This document shows, one piece after another, positions 13,926 to 25,900 of a stretch of DNA of 64,000 nucleotides (positions are counted from its first letter, which is position 1; each line of letters opens with the position of its first letter). The position numbers and the translations under genes are program-made. The DNA is from Candidatus Woesearchaeota archaeon (GTDB lineage Archaea > Nanobdellota > Nanobdellia > Woesearchaeales > ARS49): positions 1-64,000 of the forward strand of contig JAHWHZ010000003.1 in the NCBI GenBank assembly GCA_019322895.1, in the 5' to 3' direction. Below the pieces are notes generated by a model. That model made no database searches and was not told the origin of the DNA. It saw only the letters and a program-made list of their open reading frames with translations.

Positions 13926-16900
13926 TTGACTAATAAGAAATACCTGTGGTTACTAGTATTGGTAGTGGCATTGTCCATTCTTATAGCCACTTTTGGCTCT
14001 GACTTAGTACCTACTGGCCTGACTGTTCTTAATAACACAAATGCAACAAACAACTCTGCTCCTGTGTGGGTTTCAAACACTACTTATTTCTCAATAGACA
14101 AGAACACAAATCTTGTCATGGATTTGAATGATTATTTTTCAGATCCTGAAAATGATTCAATGAGTTTTCTTGTCACTCAGCCAAGCAATTTCAGCGTCAA
14201 TGTCTCTGACAGCATTGCAGTGTTGACCCCTGACATGAATTTCCTTGGGACACGTTCTTTTTCTATCATTGCATCTGATGAATATTTAGTTTCAGACCAG
14301 GCAGTGCACGTGGATGTTGTTGAAACAGTGTATGATGAAACAAATGAGACAGAAGAAAATGCCACGCCTGAAGAGCCTGTTGAAATAAAAGATGAGAATG
14401 ACAAGTTCTATGGAAAAAAAGTCATAGATGAGCCTGATTTTGAGACGCATTTCACTTCAATTGAAAGCAACTTGACATATCTGAAAATAGTCTTTTATCA
14501 TGACTCAAATGAGTCCCAGGATATCTGGGTTGAAGGAGATGTGAATCATTCATTGAGTAAAAATTCAAGCAGTGCTTTTGAAAGCGTTGTCTTGATTGTT
14601 GAATTGATTGAAGGGATTGTTCCAAAGTTCAACTTGCATGTAGGTACTACTTCTGAGATATTTGAGTTCGGCAAAAATATTCCTGCAATTGAGATTGAAG
14701 ACGGCAATTATTCCTTGATTGATAGAGATGATGAGCTGTTGGATGTAGAGATAAACAAAGAAGATGTTTCTGCAGTGATTAAAGGAACAGACAGTGCATC
14801 AATCAATGCAAAAATAGGTGATGTAAATGATTCTGCTGTTAAAACAGATGTGTTTGCAGCAGACAATGTGTCAATGGAAGAGGCAGTCATCACACTTCCT
14901 GTTTCAGGAGAAATAAATGTCATCCTTGAATGTTCTGATTTTAATGTTAATACATTTATTTGTGAAGGCGATTGGCAAGAGACAGACATTCCTTTTATTT
15001 TAAACGGCTCTAACATCGTTTTTACAGTTGACCACTTCAGCGGTTATGGCGGCGGATTGATTACTGTGCTTAATGTGCAGTCTTATCCTACTCTGAATGG
15101 AAATTGGACAGTTGCATTTAACACGACTGGCTCAGAAAATTTAACGATAACCGGCGTCAATGGAACAAGCTTCTCAGTTGATCTGCAGTTCCTGGAATTA
15201 AGATGCGGCAATTTAACAGTTAATGCATCTTATGACGGCAGCAAGGTATTCTATGAAAATTATTCCTGCAATGAGACAAGTTATGAGACAAGCAAGGTCT
15301 TGACAGAAGGAAAGCACCACTTGAAGTTTGAGTTTGGAAATTCAACAGGCTATGCCCACAACTTAGTTGTTGCAGGTATAAGAAATGTCACAAGCGTGCT
15401 GAACTCAAGCATTTATGGAGAAAGCGGAGGAGACCATCTTGGCTATGCTTTGGCTCTTGGAGATTTTAATGGTGACGGCAGGGAAGATACTTTGTTTGGC
15501 GCTCTTGATGCAGATGATCCTGTGATTCCTCCTCCTTTTGGCACAAATGTCGGAAAAGTTTACTTGCGCTATGCTCCTATTCCAAGAAATGGAAGCTTCA
15601 ACATAAGCAGCATCACAAATATGACTTGGATTGGAGAAGCTAATGCTATTCCTCCATTTACTTCAAATGCAGGAGAATCTCTTGCAGTTGGTGATGTGAA
15701 TAATGATAATTTTGATGATTTTGTGATTGGCTCTCCTGGCTTTAATGTGTTGGGGCCGAATATAGGCAGGACATATCTTGTCTATGGAAGAAGCAGCATA
15801 ATGTCTGGAACAGCTTTGTTGCCGATAGGTTCTAATGCTACTTTTACAGGTGTTGCTGGCGGCAATGCCGGCCTTGAAGTTGCAATAGGTGACTTGAATG
15901 GAGATAATTTTGATGATGTCATAATCGGCGAGCCTTTTGCAGCAATGAATAAAGGAGCTGCTTATGTTTTCTTCGGGCCAATACCAGACGGCGCTGCCAG
16001 GACAGTTGCGCAGGCAAATGTCACAATAAATGGAACTGGAGACGGTTCATTTGGCTATACACTTGAGATTGGGGACATAAATGGAGATAATACTGATGAT
16101 TTGATTGTAGGTGCTTACACAAATGCAACTAATAGAGGAGCTGTTTATGCATTCTTTGGCAGCTGGACAGCTGGAACAACAATCAATGATACAAATGCTA
16201 ATGTGACTTGGTATGGAGAAGGCCCCACTAATTTCCTTGGATGGTCTCTTGCATCTGGTGATGATGTGAATGGAGACAATATTGATGATTTGCTTATTGG
16301 AGCGTATAATGCCACAGGAAATGGAAAAGTTTATCTGATTTATGGAAGTGCTTTGCTTTCAGGAACTTCTAATGTAAGCGCAGCTGCAACAAGCGCGTGG
16401 TTTGGTGAAAGCACAAGAGATTTCCTTGGCTGGAGCGTGGAATTAGATGACCAGAACAACGATACTCTTGCAGATGTGATGATGGGCGCAATTTACTATG
16501 ATACTCCTGTGCTCAATAATGCAGGAGCGATTTATTTTGATTATGCTCCTATTGCAGCAGGCACGGTTAATGTAAGCACTGTTAACGGCTCTCTTGTTGG
16601 TGTTGTAAACCTGCAGGAATTAGGTTATGCGATGGCTGCAGGAAGCTTTTATGGTATTGGCACAGATCACCATCTTTTTCCATTGATTGAGACAGGCGGT
16701 GTTTATTATGAGGGATTTCCTCCATCTCCACCGCCTCCTCCGATAGTTGTTCCAAGATGGAGGGGAAGCAGCCCTCCTGGAGGAAGAGACCCGCATACTG
16801 AGACTGATAATCCTCCTTGTGTTGCAATGGAGTTTGATGCAGAGCTTCTAGAAGACGGCACTTTAAAAGTTACTTTTGATTCAAATGTTCCTTCAACAGA

Positions 16901-19900
16901 CATTACTTTAGCAGCTTTTGTCGGAAATTTTGGCCAGCCAATAGGCAATACATGGGGCGGCAATCTCCGAGGAGCATTTGGCACAGATGCAGAAGGCTTG
17001 TCAACAGCAGAATTCAATATACCGCAGGATGCTTTAGATGCCGGGGACAACATCCGCTTAATCATGACAACACAGGCAGGAATAGAAGTCTGCGGCCAGA
17101 TAGACATGCCTATCCGCCCTTGTGAAGCTGCAGAACCAAGAACTCCTTTGGAATGGGGCCCTATTGATGAAGGAGATATAAATTTTTATGAACCTTTTGC
17201 CACAGCTTACTGGGATGATGTAAATGGAGAACTGCATGCAATCGGCTCTGTTCCGATGATTGTTGAAGGTAATGAACTTGTTCCTGATGTATCAAATCTT
17301 CCTACATCTGTCACATTTACTACCTGCATGGATGGAAGAGAAAAAACTTACACACTTCCATTGGATTATGCTGATAATAATTTTCAGATGTATCTTTTTC
17401 CAGAGACTCTTGCAAGCAAATGTGCATGGGAGGCAATGTCCACGTCAACAGGAGTTTCTATTGCTGACTTGATGCGAGGTTCTGGAGATACTGATTTTCT
17501 TACAGGAAGCGCAGTTGTTGATACAGGAATAACAGGAGCTGCTGCTGCTGGCAAAGACTGCAAATATCCTTGCGTCTATGAAAATCCTAAGACAGGCTAT
17601 TGCACAATACTTGCAATGGCTTCTTGTGTTGCACGAACAGATCCTTGCCCTGCAGGACAGAAATATCCTGGATGGTGCAAATGCGAATGTGTTGATGAAA
17701 CAAAAGATCAAAAAGAATACGAAGAAGCACTTGCTTTTGTTGAAGAACAGAAGAAATTAGAAAAAGAATCTGAAAGCGCAAAAGAAGCAGCTGCAGGAAG
17801 CACTTCTCAATGGATTCCTACGCAATTAGGCGGTGGTGCCGGCGTGACTTTATTCAAGACAAGCATGCCTGTTGCGCCTGAAATTGCAGAAAATAAAATG
17901 AGTTTCAAGTATAATTATCAAGGCGGAAGTGGTGGAAGCACTCCTAGCGGTGCATTGATTACTGGCTTTGCAGCGGCAGATGAGCAAAGCAGTGTGCCGA
18001 TAACTGGCATGGCTATATCCGGGCCTTCTGGCACACCATTAGGTGGAAGCAGCGGCCCTACTCCTGCTCCTGGCACTGCAGGTCAGGGCGGTGCTGGAAG
18101 AACGCCTTCACCAACTGGTTCTGTTCCAGTAGAAAAAAAAGGCACTGATGAAAAGAAAAAAAGGACATATGACTGCAATCCAAAGAATCCTGTGCCTAAA
18201 ACACCAGATACTCCTGCGCCAAAACCTGCCCCTCCTACTCCTACACCTAAACCAGAACCTAAACCTGAACCTGAACCTAAGCCTGCTCCAACGCCCGGTC
18301 CTACTTATGGCCCGCCGTATCCTGTTCCTACTCCTAAGCCTGGCCCTGTTACTTATGGTCCTCCTGCTCCTACTCCAAAACCAACATATAAATGGATTAA
18401 GACACCCGACGGCTGGCAATATGTGCCAGTTACCCCAACGCCCACACCGACTCCTACTCCGACTCCTACTCCTGGTCCAGGTGAAGCTGAGGCAGTAACG
18501 CCGTATATTGCTTCAGACAGGTTTATTCCAACAGGCATGTGGGATGGAACTATCTGGGAAAATACTTGGTTTAATTTCAGGGCAGAAGGAGAAACTTCTA
18601 ATCCAGAATGTGCATTTATTGATTGGCAGTCTTATACTGCTCCAGAAGTTACTGGTGCTGCAGGCATTGATGCAATAACAGGAACAACAGTTGCAGGCAG
18701 TCTTGCAAGCTCTTGCGGTGCAGGAGTTAATGATAACCAGGGAGCAGGAATGAGCAGGCCGACATCAGGCAACACTCCTGCCACTGCTTTTGCAGAAATG
18801 TTTGATCTTAGCACTCACCCAGGAACTCACGATTATGACGAGCCACAAACTTGCAAAGATTGTCCTTATCTGTGTCCTATGCCAGATATTCCAGAGATAA
18901 ACCAGCCAGGTGATCCTGGCGGTGGCGGTCCTGGAGGCGGCGGCGGAGGCGGCGGCCCTGGCGGTGGCGGTGGCGGCGGCGAAGGCGGCCTCTGCGGCTT
19001 AGGAGCAGAATCAGCTGGTGTTTTGAACAGTGTTTCAGACGATGCTGATGAAAGACTGCAGTACATGGAAAGCAGGATTGCTGAGGACGGTGCTGTTAAC
19101 TCATTGAAACAAGGCATTTCAAATCTAGGAGATGCTGTTTCTGCAGGCGTTGCAGAGCATGCAGCTAATTTTGATGGTTCAAGGCTGCCTGGTTCATTAG
19201 GCCCTCCTGCTAGTAGTGGAAGCGAAGGTTCTTTCCAAGCACTTACAGGAATGGCAGTCGGAGCCCAGGCATTTATTCCGCAGCAGGACATTATTCCAGG
19301 AGAAGCAGTTTCTGTTGGAGATGGACAGGCTCTAGATATGCGCGGGGATATTGTTGTTGGTGAAGGTGCTGGTGAAGCAAGAGATGTTATTACAGAACCT
19401 GCTGCAGAAGACGAACCAGGTGATGCTGATGAAAGAGAAGAGATAATCACAGACGGCTTTATTGAGATATTCAATCCATTAGGCAAAGATATCCGCCTGG
19501 AAGGCTATGAATTATGGGATGCAACAGGAGAGATAAAGATTCCTTTCCCAAAAGGAGCTGAAATCAAGTCAGGAGAGTATCAAGTTATTGCATTCAGTGA
19601 CTTGTTTGAAACCAATTTCCAGGTAGAGCCAGATTATATTTTCAAGGGATTCTCTATTGAGAAATTTAAAGGAACAATTGCTTTGATGTACACTGGCGAG
19701 CCAAGCTTGAAATATGTTGATTATGTGAGGTATGGTGAAAAAAGCAAGCCGATGTTTATGAACGGAGACACTCCTCCGATAAACCAGGACTTGTTGCCTC
19801 TTAATGATATTGAAAGAAAAACAATAATCATTTCTGAAGTTACTGTTGATTATGGAAAAAGAATAGTCTTTGTTGAATTGACTAATGTTGGTGAAGAAGA

Positions 19901-22900
19901 CTATGATCTTGCAGGACACAAGCTTTCTGTGTATGCAGGTGACGATTATTACGAAGGGGTGGTCGGCGAGAGCGCATCTGTCGTCGCTGGTGCACCATCT
20001 GCAGGAATGCCTGCAGGAGCAGCACTAGCTGCTAAAGCACCAATGACTGCGATTGCTACAACTGCAGTGCAAGCCACAGGTACTCAGGCAATTGTTACAG
20101 GTGTCTCGTCCCCCCCTACTTTTGCTACATCAGAGATGCTTGTTGAAGGAGAAGGTGTTGCAAGCGCAATAACTGCCGGTGCTGTTGTTGAAGAGCTTTC
20201 AGCTGTTGCTGCAGTAAGCCCTGCTCAAACTGCTGTAAGCACTGTTGGAATAACAACAGGCTCTACAGGAGTTGCCAGTGCAATTACTGCTGGTGCAATG
20301 GCTGCAGCACAAGCTGGTCAAGCCAGTGCACTTACTGCATCCTCCCCGACTTTACTTGCTCCTGGCAAGTCAATTGTGCTGAGATTCAGTGCAGCTGGCA
20401 AGAGATGGGAAGCTCCCTATCCTTATTACACAGACGGCGAGCCAGTTGAAGAAGACAACATAATATGCTTTGAAGGAAAAGATCCTGAGACAGGAGAATG
20501 CCTTGGTCCTGTCATGGCTTCTTCTGAAATGATATCTCCTGTTGCAGGCGCAGAAGTTGCAATTGCAGCAGAGCAGGAGATTCCAGGTGCATTCATGCAA
20601 TGCCCTGAGTGTTCTGTAGGCCAAAAACCAAATCCACTTACTTGCGAATGCATTCCAATAACAAAAGAAAAGAAAACGCTTGTGCAATGCAAGGTAATCC
20701 TTGAATGTTCTGAAGGAAAAGTTCCTGATATGTATAATTGTAATTGCATAACTCCGCAGGAAAGGCAGAAACAATATGAAAACTGGCACAAGACCGGCGG
20801 AACGATGATTACAGGGCAGGCAATCACTGAAACACTGACAACTGAAATAGCATCTGTTGGAACAGCTGCTCCTCAAGGAATCATCACTGCAAAAAAATCA
20901 GTGATGGAGCTTGCTGCAATGCCGTCAACTGCCTTGCTTGCAAAAAGCCCAGTCAGCACCTTGACAACAGGCAAGCGCGAGATATGCTATGAAGGCATTG
21001 ATTCTGAGACAGGATTGTGCAACAGTGTTCCGATTGCAGAAGATACCCCTGTGCTTGACATGAGTGATATGGAAGATGCCAAGCATGTAGAGCATGGCGG
21101 TGTTACAACCTTGCTTGAAGTTATTCTTGAGAAAAATGGCGAGCAGGTTGATTATTTTGTGCGCGATGAAGGCAAGATACCTTATGCAGGAATAAAATCA
21201 TACAAGAGCCGAACAACTCTTGCAGGATCTCCTGTTGACCAGAGGCCTGATGACTTTGTTGAAGGGGCTCCTTCCTTAGGTGTTGTTGAAGGATTAGAGG
21301 CTTCTGAAGTTGCTAAATGGATAATCAATCCAAAAGGGCAGACGCTCATTGAATTTGAGGATGAATATCCAGAAGAAGAGGATGTTGAGATTTGCTTTGA
21401 AGGAATGGATCCAGAGACAGGAGAATGCCTTGGTGCCGTGCTTCCAGAGGATCTTGATGAATTGATTATTGAAGAAGAGGTTTCTGAAGAGATTCCTAAG
21501 TTTGGTGACAGATGCCAGCAGAAATGCGAATTTGGCTGCACTGATTATACTTGCTGTGAATGCAATCCTGCCCCGCCTCCAGAGCCGGTAGAAGAAACAA
21601 TTAGTGATAATACATGTGCCAACTTTTGCCCGTATGGTTATGTTGGAAATACTTGCGAATGCGCATCTTCTCCTGGAGGAGATGATATTACTGGCGGTGC
21701 AATCTTGTCCACGCTTCAAACAGAATTTGCGCAGACAGTTGCTGCACAGCCGCACATTTCAACAACTGTGCTGGAACAGCCTGTAGGCATGCCTGTTACA
21801 ACTGTTATTGAGGCAAGTCCTGTTGAAAACGCAGGTGTTGCTCTTGACCATCACTTGCTTGCATCTTCAATAACTCCTGGAGCCACAAGTGAAGAGATTC
21901 AAGAGACTGCAGAAGAGCTGATGTTTGAAGATCCTTGCGACACTATCTTGAGGCAGGCTGCTGAAAGAGCTGCGGCAGCAGGAGAAGAAGGAACAGAACT
22001 CTTGTCCCGCAAAGAAAAGATTGATGAATTTGATGTTATTGAAGAAATAAATGCAGTGCTGGATGAATTAAGGGCGCAGGGAATTGATGTTGATGATCCT
22101 GATGTGTACAAGCAGTATGCTGGCTATGTGCACATGAAAGTTGTTGAAAAATTATTTGAGTATGTTGAAGATATTGATTTCAAGGTGATTGATTACAAAG
22201 CAGACTTTGACAAGACCCTTTATGCAAACTTTGAATACGGGCTCAAGGAAAAAGAAGAAGACGAAGAGTTTGTTGTTTACTTCAAGCACAATGCTGATTT
22301 GAAAGACAAGATTATAAACATAGATGAATTTGTTGTTGCAGACAAGTTCAAGGGAGATGATATTGAGAAAAAGATTTTTGAGATAGACAAGGAATTGTAT
22401 TTCAGGTTTGGAAAAGACTATAAGATTTCTGCAAGCGCGACACTGCCTTTGAACTCTAACTTGTTTGTTGTCAAGTTCGGCACTGTGCCGTCTGAAAATG
22501 CTCTCAGGCTGACTGCATCAACTTTTGAGAACGCAATTTATGGTGCAGGCGATGCTTTTACCCCTAAAAAATTGGAAGGCTTTGCAGACCCTATGGCAAA
22601 TACAGAGCTTATCAGGCTTGCAATGAGAGACTTGAGATATGATGAAGAAGAGATGAGCAAGCTGATTGACTTGATTGAAGAATATCCTCCAGTAGAAGAG
22701 GAAGAAGTAAGCCCTATTACAGAGCGTGCAAAAGAGCCTTATGAAGAAATGCTTGATGAAGACTTCCAGAGGATGGTTGATGCTTGCCAGGATGTGAGAA
22801 ATGCTTTTGCGGATAATAACCGCGCAATTTACGGCGATCCTATCATAAGTTTCCAAAGAATTGATTATGATGAAGGAATAGAATATGAAAAGCCGCTTCC

Positions 22901-25900
22901 AAAGAAAAGGATAATACCTGGCTTGGGTATTACTCTTGCAAGGATGCTTGAAGGCCCTTCTGCTGAATTGCCAAGTGCAGCTGCTCCAGGCCCTTCTGTT
23001 GGATGGAGAGGAGGCAGTGCTGGCGGAACTGTTTCAGCGCAGGCACAGGCAATACAGTCAAGATTATCTGCTCGCGGCAGGGGCGTAAGCGCAGGAATGG
23101 GCGCAGGACAAGCACTGACTGCGTTTGCAGTTGCTGACATAACTGGAGCGCAATTTTCTGCAGTACAGCAGGTGAGAACAGGCGGCAGCGGAGCTGCAGC
23201 CAGAGGCGGAGGAGCAACACCTTCTATTTCTCCTCAAGAGCTTGAGCAGTTGCAGCTGCGGTTGCGGACAAAGGAATCTTATCTAAATAAGTTAACTTTT
23301 GCGCAGAGAAAAAGATGGGATGCATTGCACCTGACACAGAATGAACTTTATGAAAAATTAAGAAAAGGGATTGACACTGACGAAGCACTTGCAGAGCTTT
23401 ACAAGATTGACCAGGAATTGACAGCTCTTTGTCCTGAAGCAAGAAAACTTGACCAGGATAGGGTGGATAGGCTTCCTGGCAGCGGCGCTTCAAAAGGCGG
23501 CGGTCCAGAGGCAGCTTCATCTGATTACTTGTCTATCCCTGACATAATGGCAGAGCATGGCGAGACCCAGAGAGAGAATGAGCAGTGCTTTATTGATTAT
23601 TGTGCTGATGGCGTTTGCTATCCATTATGTCCTGAAATTCACATCTTATTGACTGAAATCTTTCCAGGCACTGTGAAGATTGATCCTGAAAAGACTGAAG
23701 GCCAGCCTATTACACCAAAGCCTGTTGAAATAAAGGTTCCAAAGCCGGCAGTGCCAGAATACTGGGGGCCAACAGGCCCTGCAACTGTTCCCGGCATGCC
23801 GGGCTATGCTGAAACAGGCGGATATGCTGCGACAACAGGTCCTGCTGGAGAGAGTGATGTGCCGATAACCGGCGCGCAGGTTGCTTTAAGCCAGTTTGCT
23901 GCTGAAGCAGTCTTTGCAGGAGAAGCATCTAATCCTGCAATAACTACTGCAGGCAGTCTTGAAGACATATCGCCAGTAGTCACTGGCGGTACTGCAACAG
24001 CTTCTCATGGCACAGGCGACAATGGCATTGTTCCTCATGACGAGACAAGCGAGGATGTAAGCAAGACCTGGGAAGTTTTACTTGCTTGTCCTGGCTATGG
24101 TCCTGGAGAATGCCCTGCTTACCAGCCGTCTCCTTATCCTTTCCCTGGATATGTTCCTGGACAGTATCCTCCTTATCCAGGTGTTTGTGTTGATTATTAT
24201 TCGCATGTAAGGTCTGACAGGACTGCTCCAGAATACAGGGATGCTGGTTTCAACATACCAGAAGGTTATGAGATAATAAGGGATGAATTCAATATGGTTT
24301 GTGCTCCTGGAGAAGATTATTGGTTCAGCTTTGATGTTCCTGACATATACAAGGATGTGCAGGTATTGAGATGCAAAGGCACGATGTGCGAGGAAGTTTC
24401 TCTTACAGAATATCCTGTTGAAGATATATATTGTGATGGGGAATTGTGGAGTTCTCAGGCTCTTGATCCTTTGACAAGTGTCCAGCCCGCTAAAAATCCT
24501 TTGGTTTACAATGTTACGTTTGATATTGAAGAAGACATCGGCGTGTACACTGAAGAGATTAGTGATCATGGTTATTCTATTGAATTCAAGGGCTTTGCTC
24601 CTGAATTCACTGTAAGCATGAATACCCCTGATGATCTTGTTTTCCCTCCAAATAATAATAAGTATTATGTGATGGGCGCGCCTATATATGTAAAGACAGA
24701 GTATGTTCCTGAGAATATCAGCGCAGTCATTACGCTTCCTCTTGTAAGGCAGGAGAATTTTGACAATTACGCTATTTATGCATTGTTAGAAGGAGAATGG
24801 TATTATCTTGGCGGAGAAATAATTGATGACAGCATAAGTGTTGAAGTAAGCGACATACAGGACTTGTTTGTTGCAAATGAGACCTTGTTTGCTGTTCTCG
24901 GCATGTATTGCCATGCTTGTGACAAGACAGAGTTTGACAAGGTATATGATTCTGGCTCAAGAGAAGCAGTTGTCTTGATACACGGCCTGACATCATATCC
25001 TTCAACCTGGAGATTGCTGATAGATGATCTTGCGTTTAACAAGCAGCCATATCAAGTCTGGACTTATGCATATCCTTCCTCAATGAGCGTTGATGAAGTT
25101 GCTGCTGCATTATCAAGCCACTTGCAGAATCATACCAGGGAGTTTGACACAGTGCATCTTGTGACACATTCTCTTGGCGGCACTATTGCGCAGCAGACAT
25201 TATATTTTAGTGAGACAAATAAACTGCCTTATCTGAAGAAAGTTGACAAGATGATTTTATTGGGCGTGCCTAACAAAGGAAGCCCTGCTGCAGAAGTCTA
25301 TGATAATCTGCGGAATTTCCTGTTGAATAAGAAAGATGTTGCAGGAGTGTATAATATCAATGATGCTGTTATTGATGATGTGTTGTACGGCAGGAATGTC
25401 TCAAGAATAAAGCACGTGAGATACTTTGTTGTTGCAGGGACCAAGCCTTATGAGTTTAATCTTGGATTCTTCACCTTTACATCTGAGCAATTATTTGAGT
25501 TTGTTGAGCCAAATGACGGCATTGTCACCACTGTGAGTGCCAGGACTGTGGGCGGCGAGGAGATCAATGACAAGTGCTATAATTATTTTGAAGTGCCTTT
25601 GAGCCATACTGAATTGATATCAGCAAGCCTTGGAAGAAAGATAATAGGAAGAATACTTTCGCTTGAAAAAGAAAGAACAGATGCTGAAGAAGGATATCTC
25701 GGCTATAACCTGTATGGAAGTACCTTGGTTGATGACTGCAGTCCTGATGATAAATTCATGATTATCGGCAAGAGAGCATCTGAATTAGAGCGCCCTGGTG
25801 CTTATGGATGCCAGTGCGGCAATGATGTGTGCGGCATTGATGAAGATGTGCTTACCTGTCCAGAAGATTGTGCAGCAACCTTGAAGGCAATGTTCTGCAC

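Noticed and set aside
18866..19486. Antisense ORF of 206 aa and many other long reverse frames inside the giant genes
   Set aside because: They mirror Gly-, Pro- and Ala-rich codons of the sense strand, are low complexity, and lack promoters or ribosome sites.
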